A DNA stretch of 64,000 nt from Phycisphaerae bacterium (GTDB taxonomy: Bacteria > Planctomycetota > Phycisphaerae > Sedimentisphaerales > Anaerobacaceae). Shown here piece after piece: positions 55,201 to 63,917 of the stretch. The stretch lies in the NCBI GenBank assembly GCA_016782865.1, contig JADHXR010000005.1, forward strand, positions 19,046 through 83,045, written 5' to 3'. The position numbers and the translations under genes were made by a program. Position 1 is the first letter of the stretch; every line of letters begins with the position of its first letter. The notes under the pieces were generated by a model. It saw only the letters and a list, made by a program, of their open reading frames with translations, had not been told where the DNA came from and ran no database searches.

Positions 55201-56204
55201 GCAGGCCCGCGTTTGTATTGAGCAGGAAAAGTCTCTGACAAATCCACGATTGCGCGTTTGACCGGTTCGATGTCCAGATCTTTTAGCTTGGCCAACGTCT
55301 CGGCGAAAGCTGCAGAGCGATAATAAAGTTCGCGAACCTCATTGAGCTCTTCCGCGGTGCCGGCGGTAGCGGCAAGCTTCATCGCCTCTGCCTGCAGGCT
55401 CTTCGTATGCACACTCTTGGCATATCGATTAGCGAGTTCCCTGAAGTTGCCGCTCTCGAAATCCTTGTCCCAGATACCGTCTCTCTGCTCGGCCGCAATC
55501 TCACGCTCAGCCTGCGGCGACGTAAAATCTCTCACCACCAGCTTCCACAGGGCATCGCGACGCTGCGTGCGCGGCGAAAACGAAGCCTTTCCGGGTTCGG
55601 GAGAGGCCGAGAAATAATAACCATGATCCCCGCCGCGGTTGTATATGTTCAGCAACAACTGATTCTCGCCTGCCTTCAGCGGCAAGTCCACCTTGTCCTG
55701 GTTCGCACCTGGGCCGCGTGCAACATTTCTTGCCAACAAACGTTTGCCGTTAAGATATACCGTCAGCGAATCGTCGCTGCCAAGGTAGACCGTGAGATTT
55801 TGGCCCGAGCCGACGGTTATGGTTCGCAACAGGAATGTCGAAGCGTTGTTCTGTCCGCGCAGCTTCTTCACGGCCCCGTCTTCATGCTTCTTCGCCCGCT
55901 GCCACTGCTTCGACGAGGCGTAGGCCTTGGATATATCGATCTTGCCCATCTCGAAGCCTGCGGAAAAGTCAAAACCTTTCGACCCGCAACCGATCGGGCC
56001 CAAAATATACCATGGCCCAAAATCCGTTTTCCCCGCATCCTTATCCGGATGTTGGATTTCCCACGCAAGCAGTGCATCACGACTGGCACGCAGTGTTTCC
56101 TGCCAGGTGTCCTTAAGCTGATAATAGGACGGATCCGCGGCAAAAACCGAAGATGTAACTACTGTTACGATCAACGACATTAGGATTGGCTTACGGAAGT
56201 CCAT
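52203..56204 (-). CDS. Exported HzsA-like dihaem protein fused to an FGE-sulfatase domain
   Basis: A 1333-residue protein: signal peptide (MDFRKPILMSLIVTVV), an N-terminal beta domain resembling PA14/jelly-roll (about 60-230), a helical linker, a propeller and middle region like hydrazine synthase alpha (WEIGVDGSGLRQVTPGEHVDVENYDACYLADDRIIFDSTR), two CVGCH haem motifs at 842-846 and 892-896, and an FGE/SUMF1 domain (about 1070-1330; LIPAGEFVMGSADG, FVLPTEAQWEYACRAG, NVGFRVVCE). The FGE part lacks the catalytic Cys pair. It is probably a periplasmic c-type cytochrome; true hydrazine synthesis is not implied because the other hzs subunits are absent. The ATG at 56204 has GAAGGAG 6 nt upstream. 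Confidence 0.85.
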   Translation of the reverse strand: MDFRKPILMSLIVTVVTSSVFAADPSYYQLKDTWQETLRASRDALLAWEIQHPDKDAGKTDFGPWYILGPIGCGSKGFDFSAGFEMGKIDISKAYASSKQWQRAKKHEDGAVKKLRGQNNASTFLLRTITVGSGQNLTVYLGSDDSLTVYLNGKRLLARNVARGPGANQDKVDLPLKAGENQLLLNIYNRGGDHGYYFSASPEPGKASFSPRTQRRDALWKLVVRDFTSPQAEREIAAEQRDGIWDKDFESGNFRELANRYAKSVHTKSLQAEAMKLAATAGTAEELNEVRELYYRSAAFAETLAKLKDLDIEPVKRAIVDLSETFPAQYKRGPALLEQLNTLEKKYEAAKENADPEAVVRIGGEILDLRRDALMSNPLLDFDKILVVKRNVKSNQGLPQNWQGNCALPKNGYDNEIATLSVKRPVGRLTTLYRPEKGRFVGDVDLHFDGGKMLFSMPGSHDRWQIWEIGVDGSGLRQVTPGEHVDVENYDACYLADDRIIFDSTRCFQGVPCVGGGNTVANLFIMNADGMGIRQLCFDQDHDWCPTLLNNGRVLYSRWEYSDLPHYFTRLLFHMNPDGTNQMEYYGSNSPWPNSFFYAKAIPNQPTAVVAVISGHHGVPRMGELLIFDPARGRQQADGAVQRIPGYGKKVEPVIGDSIVDSSWPKFLHPYPLSEKYFLTAMQPDPTALWGIYLVDTFDNLLLLKEEPGFRLFEPVPIRKRKRPPVVPDKIDPRRQDALVYLSDIYTGQGLEGVPRGTVKKLRIYEYHFAYPQMGGHIHVGIDGPWDVRRTLGTVPVEKDGSANFRVPANTPIAVQPLDGKGRALQIMRSWFTAMPGEVLSCVGCHESQSMVPSAKPTIAMLRKPSEIEMWRGPRRGFSFKREVQPVLDKNCVGCHDGQHNDRPNFTIDRPSPFRNFTPSYCELHPFVRRPGPESDYFMQEPLEYYAGTSELVQMLEKGHHGVKLDEEAWDRIVTWIDLNVPDHGTWTEHKRIAGNFEQRRLEMRRLYANLDDKPEVYPSIEVKKAEFVHPERVARPAATMAHLASWPINADNAKLRQENAGVQRELSFDLADGVKLELALIPAGEFVMGSADGYPDEYPTAPVKIDKPFYMGKFEVTNNQYALFDKTHSAGYISVYNKDQSRRGEAADRGNQPVIRVKWKEATAFCNWLSQKTGRKFVLPTEAQWEYACRAGTDTDMSYGGLGDDFSKYANLADERVNSLTPHDSPKWIPSAKGVNDGAVVTTDAGKYKPNAWGLYDMHGNVSEWTSSTYKPYPYKSGQDTGDGAKVARGGSFYDRPKRATSAFRLNYPQWQGVFNVGFRVVCESRNVLAKK

Positions 56205-56836
56205 GCTAATCTCCTTCACACTTAGTTGCACGGTCTGTTCGTACAGCGTCATTGGCAACTCCACGCTATGCTGTCCCAACAGTAAATCAAGACCGTTGAG
56301 GGCGCGCACAAACCTGTAAACAGCGCTGAACAAGTCTTCTCAAACTCTAATAGTCTACCAAATTCACCTCGAACATCCCATGTCCTTACTTATGTTTTCT
56401 ACGAATTTGCCAGAGCTACCACAGCAACAGATATGGAGATCATACTGTCAAATAACACATGGGCAGAAGGCTCATGCCCCAAGAGCAGCTTCAAAAGAAG
56501 ACCTCAAAAGACAAACACGTCTTCTGAAGGTTTGACTACGCAATGGTGAACGGCCTGCAGCTCAGCGGCAGCCTATCGAACTGTCCGTCAAGCCGGCCCT
56601 CTGCATCATCTGCCCGAGGATGACATTCCTGGGATCCCACTTTGCCGCGTTGGCGAACGCATCATTGACCAAGTCGTATATGCCGGTCGCCTCATCACGA
56701 GACGTCTTATGAGAGAATGCCATGGACCAATCTGTAAAAGACAGCACATTCGGCTGGTGTTTGCATGGGTGTTCTTCCTGCGCTTAGTCGGACATGCCGC
56801 TGCCGTCTTGCATAGTGCATTGCTCGGTACGCCTGC
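56205..56836. other. Gene-less stretch between HzsA-like and HEAT genes
   Basis: About 632 bp on which both neighbours are same-strand. A 61-codon open frame at 56562-56747 (minus) starting with GTG has a protein-like tail (NVILGQMMQRAGLTDSS), but no ribosome site and no family I recognise; it may be a remnant. The rest shows nothing clear beyond an AT-rich block near 56340-56470 that could hold the HzsA-like promoter. Confidence 0.35.
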
Positions 56837-58804
56837 TTACCGGACTCCTCTGAGGGTCTTTCGGGCTCTCTGCTTGGTGCCATCGTTCATTGATTTCTCA
56901 GCCACCGTTGTCAGCACCTGCCGGCGCTGGTCCTTGGAAACCCCGCGGATATCTTGGCCGGCAATTCGGACCATGGCCAAATAAGCTTCCTCGGCGACCG
57001 CCGGGTCCTCAGCGAGTCTCGTCAACAGCTCCAGGGCACCGGCGCTCGGCGCTTCGGCCAAGACTGCGATGGCCTGCCGCTGCTCTTCGGGCCGCTTGAT
57101 GTGGGACCGCACGTCCTCGATATTGGCCACCTTTTGCTCGTTGCTGAGCTTCTTATTGCCGCGTATGTGCCGGAGGTAACCACGCAGACCCAGCACCTGA
57201 TGGGGCATCTTCTCAGCCGATGTGGCCAACATCAACAGGGCTTGCCCTGCCTCGGCGTCCCCAGGCCAGTTGTTCGGCCAGGTCGATAAGATGCGCACGG
57301 CCTCGTCTTGGACCGGGGGCTCAGCGCTCTTGATGGCGGATTTGACAGCCGCCAGCGCGTCGGGCCCTCCGATGATGGCCAATGCGTGCAGCCCGATCAT
57401 GTGGAGTTCGCTGTCGCGGCTCTGCGTCAGGGGTCGCAGGTGCGGGATGCACCTCACGCCGCAACGGCCACTGATCGATAGCAGGGCCTTTTCGATGCCC
57501 GGCCGTTCTTTAGAGTTGTTGGTCTCTTGCAGCAGTTTGACGAGATCGGCCGTCTGCTGGTCCTGGCCGATGATGCCGATTGTCTCTACGGCCGCGCCGC
57601 GAATCCCGGCATCCGTATCGTGAAGGCTCGAGGCGATCGCAGGAAGGGCCTCGCCGATTTGTCTCTGGCCAGCCAGCTCGATGAGAACCTGCTGCAGCTT
57701 GCCTCGCGCTTGCGGCAGGCGGGCGAGCAGGTCGGCATCCACGTCTTTGCCAGGCAGTCTGACCAGCGCTTCGGTGGCCTCTTGTTCCAGCTTGGCATCG
57801 TTCTCGGTGGCGGCCTCCAACAGGACCGGCACGCACGAGACATCGCCCAGGCGGATCAGGATGTTGATGGCCGTAATGCGCAGGTCCTTCGGGCCGCTCT
57901 GAGCCGCCTTGTGAACGGTCGGCAGTACGGCAGAGTCGCTACGGTCGGCCAGGGCCAATAGCAGCAGCGGGCGCCGGTCCGGAGTTAAGCGGGCCAACTC
58001 GACTGCCAATGCTTCGGTCACGTCGCGACCGCCAAGCTCGCGGGCCGTGCGCAATCCGATGCCGAGCCTCTCCTTGTCTTGCGATCGCAACTGCTCGATC
58101 AACAGTGGAACACCGGCGGACTGGCGGGCCAGAATAGCGCCGCGAATTGCTTCCAGATGTCTCTGGTCGGGTACGTCCGCTTTGCGGATCGTGTCGTACA
58201 GCTTGACGGCTTCGGCAGCCTTCTCGTGCGCCAGGAACCACTCCGCACATAGAATGCAGCCTTCGGCCACCGCCGAACGAACGCCGGCCGGCGCGTCCGC
58301 CAGAGATTGTGACAGTGCCCTGGTTGCCTGCTCGCCACCGATGTGTCCCAACGCCACGGCGGCGGCCGATGCGACGCCGGCATTGGCATCGTTGAGTTTC
58401 TGCACGAGGGCATCGACGGCCTGGACATCACGACGCACGCCAATCGAATTGATCACCCCAACAAGCAGCCGGCCCTGCAGCTTGCCCAGCGCGTTGCGCA
58501 GAGCGGCATCGGCGGCGGGTCCGGGGATCGCTTCGAGCGCGATCCGCGCCCACGACGCCAGCTCCTTGTCCGCCAACAGCGGCGCCAGGGTCGGGACGGA
58601 TTGCTCGGTGCCATAGATGGCCAGTTGCTTGCAGGTGATGGCCTTCTCGCCCGTGGGGGCATTTGACTGCAACACGGCGATCAAGTCGCGTTCTTTCGCA
58701 TCTCTTACATCTGCGGCCGGGCGATCCTGCGCGACGGCCCCGGCCGACGCAGCAACTATGATGAGAATAACACACCAGGAGAAATACCGTTTCTTGAGTA
58801 TCAT
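56837..58804 (-). CDS. Exported HEAT-repeat protein
   Basis: A 655-residue protein with a signal peptide (MILKKRYFSWCVILIIVAASAGAVA) followed by about 15 HEAT-like units through to the end, such as ALGKLQGRLLVGVINSIG, AAVALGHIGGEQATRALSQSL and AVETIGIIGQDQQTADLVKLL. Such repeats form protein-binding solenoids; no catalytic domain is present. The start at 58804 has GAGGA 5 nt upstream, and the signal peptide begins there. It follows the Tat oxidoreductase gene (58849-60129) on the same strand with a 44-bp gap, suggesting a shared transcript and maybe a scaffold role for it. Confidence 0.85.
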   Translation of the reverse strand: MILKKRYFSWCVILIIVAASAGAVAQDRPAADVRDAKERDLIAVLQSNAPTGEKAITCKQLAIYGTEQSVPTLAPLLADKELASWARIALEAIPGPAADAALRNALGKLQGRLLVGVINSIGVRRDVQAVDALVQKLNDANAGVASAAAVALGHIGGEQATRALSQSLADAPAGVRSAVAEGCILCAEWFLAHEKAAEAVKLYDTIRKADVPDQRHLEAIRGAILARQSAGVPLLIEQLRSQDKERLGIGLRTARELGGRDVTEALAVELARLTPDRRPLLLLALADRSDSAVLPTVHKAAQSGPKDLRITAINILIRLGDVSCVPVLLEAATENDAKLEQEATEALVRLPGKDVDADLLARLPQARGKLQQVLIELAGQRQIGEALPAIASSLHDTDAGIRGAAVETIGIIGQDQQTADLVKLLQETNNSKERPGIEKALLSISGRCGVRCIPHLRPLTQSRDSELHMIGLHALAIIGGPDALAAVKSAIKSAEPPVQDEAVRILSTWPNNWPGDAEAGQALLMLATSAEKMPHQVLGLRGYLRHIRGNKKLSNEQKVANIEDVRSHIKRPEEQRQAIAVLAEAPSAGALELLTRLAEDPAVAEEAYLAMVRIAGQDIRGVSKDQRRQVLTTVAEKSMNDGTKQRARKTLRGVR

Positions 58805-58848
58805 GATTGTCCTCGTCGTTTGAGTGGTTTCTTTCAAAAGATCGGATG

Positions 58849-60129
58849 CTATATCCGCCATGGTTCCCGCAGGGCCTCGCTGCGCAGCCGGTTAGCGTGC
58901 ACGTCGTCAATGAACTCATTCTTCTTCGGGTCATACCTGACCTTGCGATCCAGGAACAGGGCGATATTGGCCGCATGGCAGGCGATATGCGCCCAGCAGG
59001 CCGCATCGGCGTTGGCCCGGGTCAGGGCCCGCGTCTTGACACAATCGAGGAAGTCACGCACGTGAAAGTCGGCTGGGTAGCCCGGTATCTTGGTCCCTCT
59101 GCGGAGCAGCAGCGATTGGGAACTCGCGCCGAACTCCGCATCGTCACCTGTCTCGACCCAGCCGGTTTTGCCTTCGAAACGGACCGGACACGAGCCCAGC
59201 GGCAGCCATCCGTCGTTACGCATCACAAGTTTGACGCCGTTGGCGTAGCGGGCATGCAACTGACCGTTGACCGGCTCGTACTCCACGGGCGCCGTGTCGT
59301 CGGCGTCGTTGGCCAACTGGCACAGGTCAACGCAGTGAGAGCCCCATTCGAGGCACCCGCCTCCGACCAGGCCGCCGCCTTTTTCGAAGTGGAAGGCGTT
59401 CATGAGTTTGCGGGTGTAGGGTCGCCAGGCGGCCGGCCCGAGGTACATGTCCCAGTCCACCTGCTCTCGGGGCGGTTCAGGCTCAGCCGGGAGCCAGCCG
59501 CTCATCTTGGTCCCGAGGCCGCCGGGGTGAGCGTGGAGTGTTTCAAGCGGACCGAGCTTTCCGGTCCGGGCCAGCTCGATTGCATAGGCGAAGTTCGGCA
59601 GGCTGCGACGTTGCGTGCCGGCCTGGAACACGCGGGCCGTGCGGCGAAAGATATCCGCGAGCTTCAGGCTCTGGGCGATGTTCTTCGAACAGGGCTTTTC
59701 GCAGTAGACGTCTTTGCCCGCCTTGGCCGCCATCGTAGCGGCCGTCGCGTGCCAGTTCGGACCGGTCGCGATCAACACGGCGTCGATATCGTCGCGGGCG
59801 AGCAGCTCCCGAAAGTCGACATACGTCGCGCAGTCTTTGTCGCCGTTTTGTGCATCGACCTGATTCTTGGCACGCTGACGGTTGTCGCCGCGCACGTCAC
59901 AGACGGCGATGCAATGCAGATCAGGCTCCCGCAGGAAGCAGCCCAGCACGTAACGGCCGCGATTGCCGATCCCAATCGCGCCCAGTATGATTCGTTCGCT
60001 GGGGGCCACACTGCCATCTCTGCCCAGCGCCGCGGCTGGGATCACTTGTGGCATCGCCAGGCAGGCACCGGCCTGCACTGCGGTTTTAAGAAACCGGCGG
60101 CGGTTTAGACCAACTCTTTCTTTGCGCAT
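58849..60129 (-). CDS. Tat-exported Gfo/Idh/MocA oxidoreductase (copy 5)
   Basis: A 426-residue protein with Tat leader NRRRFLKTAVQAGACL, Rossmann GAIGIGNRGRYVLG, and the EKP motif in YCEKPCSKN. A conserved GTQRRSLPNFAYAIELARTG and GGGCLEWGSHCVDLCQ are typical of the planctomycete secreted subgroup. GGAGGT precedes the ATG by 5 nt; the longer frame adds 15 residues without a ribosome site. It is separated from the other Gfo/Idh/MocA copies and probably pairs with the HEAT-repeat protein downstream. Confidence 0.88.
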   Translation of the reverse strand: MRKERVGLNRRRFLKTAVQAGACLAMPQVIPAAALGRDGSVAPSERIILGAIGIGNRGRYVLGCFLREPDLHCIAVCDVRGDNRQRAKNQVDAQNGDKDCATYVDFRELLARDDIDAVLIATGPNWHATAATMAAKAGKDVYCEKPCSKNIAQSLKLADIFRRTARVFQAGTQRRSLPNFAYAIELARTGKLGPLETLHAHPGGLGTKMSGWLPAEPEPPREQVDWDMYLGPAAWRPYTRKLMNAFHFEKGGGLVGGGCLEWGSHCVDLCQLANDADDTAPVEYEPVNGQLHARYANGVKLVMRNDGWLPLGSCPVRFEGKTGWVETGDDAEFGASSQSLLLRRGTKIPGYPADFHVRDFLDCVKTRALTRANADAACWAHIACHAANIALFLDRKVRYDPKKNEFIDDVHANRLRSEALREPWRI

Positions 60130-60768
60130 ACTTGACCTCCTACTGAGCAGAAATCCATGGAGCACAGTAATCACACTTCTTTTTGGCCCCTTTTCTCATA
60201 TTCGGCTGCAGCCATTGTCGAGGCTTAACTCCATACCAACGTCGGTTGAGCGCCTCTATCATGCTCGACGTCATCAATCGAGGTTCGCTGTCTATCGCCA
60301 ACACCACTGGCCACACACTCGGGAAGTATAGCAGGAAATCCTATCCTGTGCAAAGCGATTCTCCCGCCACTGTCAGCTCTTTTTTGGAATAATCCATTGA
60401 ATTAGACAGGATTAACACCAAATAGGGATAAGGAAAGGTCTGAGCCTTGAAACCCCCGCGGCAGAACATGCCTTGGTTGTAGGAAAACAAAATCCCTCTG
60501 GGCTGTTTGCTGCCATTTACCGCCAAAAGCTCTGGTGTCACATCACTCATGAACAGGAGGACATCGCATGGGCTAAGCTTAAGCGCTTGGATTTTGGGGA
60601 GGAATCCCATCTGCCGGGCGAAATGTGGGGAGTCATACCTGATTATGAGAGTCTAGCTGCGTAAAAATTCAGAAAAATGGACCGCCCCTGCAAAGAAGCG
60701 GCCATAGAGTCTACCAGAAGGGTTCTCCAGCACGTAGGTCCAGAATTGCTTTTCATCGCTTTTCACAA

Positions 60769-60810
60769 CTCCCCGAGTAGGACTCGAACCTACGACCTAG
60801 CGGTTAACAG
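60769..60810 (-). tRNA. 3' fragment of a tRNA-Asn (GUU), likely attachment-site scar
   Basis: Reading the minus strand from 60810 to 60769 gives the anticodon loop CTGTTAA (anticodon GTT, Asn), its 3' stem, the variable loop, a full T-arm with stem GTAGG/CCTAC around TTCGAGT, and the acceptor 3' strand TCGGGGA plus discriminator G. The 5' half (acceptor 5' strand, D-arm) is absent, and the sequence beyond 60810 does not pair with the rest. A 3' tRNA fragment of this length is what integrative elements leave at the far end of an insertion. It is not a functional tRNA. Confidence 0.8.
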
Positions 60811-60890
60811 GAAGCGTTCGGAAAACTGCCGAAAAGCCCAAAAGTCTATTGTTTCCAGTATCTTAGCAATTTTTTGGATTTTCGCGGGAG

Positions 60891-60926
60891 TTCGCATTCT
60901 ATCGCGTTTCTTCGCATTCTATCGCG
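60891..60926. repeat. Direct repeat pair beside the tRNA-Asn fragment
   Basis: The 16-bp unit TTCGCATTCTATCGCG occurs at 60891-60906 and 60911-60926, 20 bp apart start to start. Two helical turns of spacing suit a protein-binding site such as an integrase arm site, but no integrase gene is in view. Confidence 0.6.
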
Positions 60927-61076
60927 GTATTTGAAGCGCAAAACGGTATAAAACGGTAGTAATGTCTTCTCTCTTTTTGAGTTGAACAGTTTAGCTGCGA
61001 TTCTGACAGTTTTTAAGTTCACATATCTTCTCCCGCAAATACAATGACTTCTTCGGCTACCTAGGATTGCCAAAAC

Positions 61077-62594
61077 CTACTTGGCAATACAGTAAAGGTG
61101 GTCCACGCCACGCAATAGGAGCTTTTCACCGACGACCGCAACGGAAGACCAGAATGTCTCGTCCAGCTTGCTAGTCGCCAGAACCTCAAACTCAGGCCCC
61201 GCTTTGAGAACGAAAGTCAGCCCTGTCTCATCGAGGCAAAAGACCTTGCCGTCGCTGGCCCAGGGGGACGAAGAGAACCCCTTTGCTCCCTCCAGTCGTT
61301 CCATGTAGTTCTCCTGACCCGTCTTGACATCATAACACCTGACCTGGCCTCTTTGTTGATCGAGCATGTAAAGGCATCCCTCGTAGAGCAAAGGTGAAGA
61401 CACCCGAAATGTTCTTAGAGGAACACTCCATGCAACATACTTGTTGGATGTCTCGCCCTCCTTGAGAGAGATGTCACCCGATGCCCCGACGTGGATAGCG
61501 ACTATGGGACCACGCCCGCCCATCATGCGATCGACAGAGTCTGAGTAGAGATACTCCTGATCACCCACTGGCGTAAGCGAGTTGCGGCCGCCTGCATCCA
61601 TCTCCCAGAACAATTCGCCGTTCTCAGGATTGTGAGATTGCAGTTTCGTCCCTCCAGCAATGATCAGTTCGGTTCTTTGCTTGTTCTTCCAGATATATGG
61701 AGTTGACCAGTTCGACTTCTCATCACGTTCGACACGCCAGAGTTGATCTCCGGTCTTCTTGTCAAGTGCCACAAAGAATGACTTTTCCTCGTTATCGCAT
61801 TGAATGAACACATGGTCGCCATAAAGCACGGGTGAACTGCCTGTGCCCCAGCCCATTTGCATCTTGTATGCACCTAAATCCTTGCTCCAGAGCGGCTTTC
61901 CCGACATGTCGTAGCAGTATAAGCCCGTGTTACCGAAATAGGCGATCACACGTTCACCATCGGTGACAGGAGTTTCCGAGGCATAGGTGTTGTTGCGGTT
62001 GACAGTGGTCCTTGGCTTGCCTGAGTGAGCAGTTCCCTCCCAGATGACCTTTCCGGTATGGCTGTCAAGACACATCACCTTCCAGGTATAGAGCTTGTCA
62101 GGTGGCGGTGACGGTTCGCCAAATCCAGGAAAACCGCCCGGACCTCGACGTCCACCGCCGGGATCACCGGGGCCGCCTGGGCCTCGACGTTCGTCCCCGG
62201 GACCGCCCCGGTCAGGACGTTCGCGATTCGAGTCATCCCTGCCCGGGAAACCGCGGGGACCTCTGCCAGGCCCAAAATTGACATCCGGCCCATCTGCGGT
62301 GGCTATGGGATTAAAGTCGCCAGCCTGTGGTTTCTTTTGGTTCTCTGTAATTGCTGTGGTTATGAAGATTTTGTCGTCCCAGACAATGGGCTGCGACCAC
62401 CCCGCACCCGGAAGTGCGACCTTCCAGGCAATGTTCTTATCCGCTCCCCATTCAACAGGGAGGTTCTTCGCTGTTGCGAGGCCGTTGCTTTGGGGTCCTC
62501 GCCATTGGGGCCAGTTCTGCCCCATCGCACGATTCGCCACAATCAGCATTGCACAACTCGTAGCCATTACAGTCAGTAAGCATATCCGTCTCAT
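61077..62594 (-). CDS. Exported PQQ-like beta-propeller with glycine/arginine-rich insert
   Basis: A 505-residue protein with a signal peptide (MRRICLLTVMATSCAMLIVA) and PQQ-like propeller blades: NWPQWRGPQSNG, KVIWEGTA, PLWSKDLG, QLWRVERD, ELFWEMDA and a closing LLLRGVDHLYCI. Between blades 1 and 2 (about 103-170) is a low-complexity insert rich in Gly, Arg, Pro and Asp (GPGRGPRGFPG, then GGPGDERRGPGG), probably unstructured. The proteins of this group are common secreted propellers in planctomycetes, with no PQQ-dependent dehydrogenase residues evident, so the function is unknown. AGGAG precedes the ATG. It is a paralogue of the next gene. Confidence 0.82.
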   Translation of the reverse strand: MRRICLLTVMATSCAMLIVANRAMGQNWPQWRGPQSNGLATAKNLPVEWGADKNIAWKVALPGAGWSQPIVWDDKIFITTAITENQKKPQAGDFNPIATADGPDVNFGPGRGPRGFPGRDDSNRERPDRGGPGDERRGPGGPGDPGGGRRGPGGFPGFGEPSPPPDKLYTWKVMCLDSHTGKVIWEGTAHSGKPRTTVNRNNTYASETPVTDGERVIAYFGNTGLYCYDMSGKPLWSKDLGAYKMQMGWGTGSSPVLYGDHVFIQCDNEEKSFFVALDKKTGDQLWRVERDEKSNWSTPYIWKNKQRTELIIAGGTKLQSHNPENGELFWEMDAGGRNSLTPVGDQEYLYSDSVDRMMGGRGPIVAIHVGASGDISLKEGETSNKYVAWSVPLRTFRVSSPLLYEGCLYMLDQQRGQVRCYDVKTGQENYMERLEGAKGFSSSPWASDGKVFCLDETGLTFVLKAGPEFEVLATSKLDETFWSSVAVVGEKLLLRGVDHLYCIAK

Positions 62595-62696
62595 AAAAGT
62601 TCTCCTGAATAAATTGTTAGTTATAATAGTTCGATCACGAACAAAAATCTTACGACTACTTGGTTATATTGCCCTCGATTATTTCCAGTCAGGTCA

Positions 62697-63917
62697 TTAT
62701 TGAACAGTCCACAGAGCAAGAGAATCCTGATCTTTTACATAGATCCGATTGCCCGATACGACAGGATAAGCCTTGGGATCGTTCTGGGCCACCTTGTAGC
62801 TAGCCAGTTGCTTGAAACCAGTGGCGTCCAGTTCAAAGACAATCAGCTCTCCTTTCGGCGTCAAAGCCATCGCTACTGAACCGGTGGTGACAACAGAGCC
62901 GAATCCCCGGTTACCGTCGATATCCTTACTCCATGCTGTCTTGCCGTCTTTGGTATTCAGGCAGAAAAGCTTGTTGGCCTCTGTAATTCCAAACAGCATG
63001 CCATCCTTTATCACGGGCGTACTGAATTTGACAGAGTTGTCCGGATTGGCCCACAGCTCGGTATCGGCAATACCGGTTCCGTCTTTTTTCAATCGGCACG
63101 CAGTCGTCCCCCGTCCACTACCGGAATAGTACAGCGTACCATCGACAAAAAGTGGTGTATCCGTATTGAGAGACATCCTGCTGCTGCCTGCATAGGGCTT
63201 TTCCCAAAGCAGCTTACCATCTGTCAGCCCAACTGCCACAATTCGCTTGTCCGTCTCTGCAATTAATGCTTTAGCACCGTCGACATTTACCAGTGCGGGT
63301 GAGGCATAAGCCGCCCCGTCTCCTGTCCATTTCCACTTGATATCCCCATTACTCAGATTGAAAGCTATAACTGACGCCTGTTCACCGCCCATTTGAGCGA
63401 TACACATCCCATCGGCAATCAATGGAGAACTCGAAGTATAGAACGTGGGCCAGTTCTTATCCACACTGTCCTTCCGCCAGAGGAGTTTGCCCGTGGCCGC
63501 ATCCAGACAGGATAGTGTTCCTCGCACGCCGTATGTGACTACTTTGCCCTCGGCCACAGTCGGTGAGCTACGGGGACCGGCATAATTTCGTGCAGGCCCA
63601 TCGGCTCCAGCTACTGCATATTTGTCCTGCCAAATCTCTTTACCGGTATCGGCGTCCAGGCATCTCAGGACTTCATTGTCGTCAGCACGGGCGAAAACAT
63701 ATAGCTTGTCACCTACAAGTGCAGGTGTTGCAACCCCGTCGCCAACAGAAACTGTCCATTTCTGCGTTAATTGTTCCGGCCAGTTGGCAGGAGTCTTGAA
63801 ATCCGCCTGTCCGTCTCGATTCGCTCCCAGCCACTGCGGCCAATCCTGAGCCAATGTACAGGGCATACTCGTTAAAACCAGAATCATCACAAACAGATTT
63901 CTGAATTGTTTTTCCAT
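62697..63917 (-). CDS. Exported PQQ-like beta-propeller protein
   Basis: A 406-residue protein with a signal peptide (LFVMILVLTSMPCTLAQ) followed by the conserved opening DWPQWLGANRDGQ and repeated propeller blades (DADTGKEIWQDKY, LDAATGKLLWRKD, KLLWEKPYAG). The planctomycete pattern of a start like WPQWRGP is shared with the gene 102 bp downstream, with which it is probably cotranscribed. No glycine-rich insert here. GGAGG precedes the ATG by 8 nt. Function unknown; a periplasmic binding or structural role is likely. Confidence 0.85.
   Translation of the reverse strand: MEKQFRNLFVMILVLTSMPCTLAQDWPQWLGANRDGQADFKTPANWPEQLTQKWTVSVGDGVATPALVGDKLYVFARADDNEVLRCLDADTGKEIWQDKYAVAGADGPARNYAGPRSSPTVAEGKVVTYGVRGTLSCLDAATGKLLWRKDSVDKNWPTFYTSSSPLIADGMCIAQMGGEQASVIAFNLSNGDIKWKWTGDGAAYASPALVNVDGAKALIAETDKRIVAVGLTDGKLLWEKPYAGSSRMSLNTDTPLFVDGTLYYSGSGRGTTACRLKKDGTGIADTELWANPDNSVKFSTPVIKDGMLFGITEANKLFCLNTKDGKTAWSKDIDGNRGFGSVVTTGSVAMALTPKGELIVFELDATGFKQLASYKVAQNDPKAYPVVSGNRIYVKDQDSLALWTVQ

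Larger units (their letters stand above)
60130..61076. other. Gap with tRNA-Asn fragment and direct repeat, otherwise unassigned
   Basis: A 947-bp stretch between two minus-strand units. It holds the 3' part of a tRNA-Asn (60769-60810), a small hairpin TTCGG/CCGAA (60817-60833), and a pair of 16-bp direct repeats (60891 and 60911). Frames at 60341-60664 have no ribosome site and no family I know. The frame through 60770-60934 that begins SPSRTRTYDLAVN is the translated reverse of the tRNA fragment, not a protein. Confidence 0.5.

Noticed and set aside
52203..56204. Reading the HzsA-like gene as evidence of anammox
   Set aside because: HzsA-related domains occur widely in planctomycetes; no hzsB, hzsC or hydrazine dehydrogenase genes are in the window.
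60677..60934. An 85-codon frame containing SPSRTRTYDLAVN
   Set aside because: That peptide is the translated complement of the tRNA-Asn fragment, a known annotation artefact.
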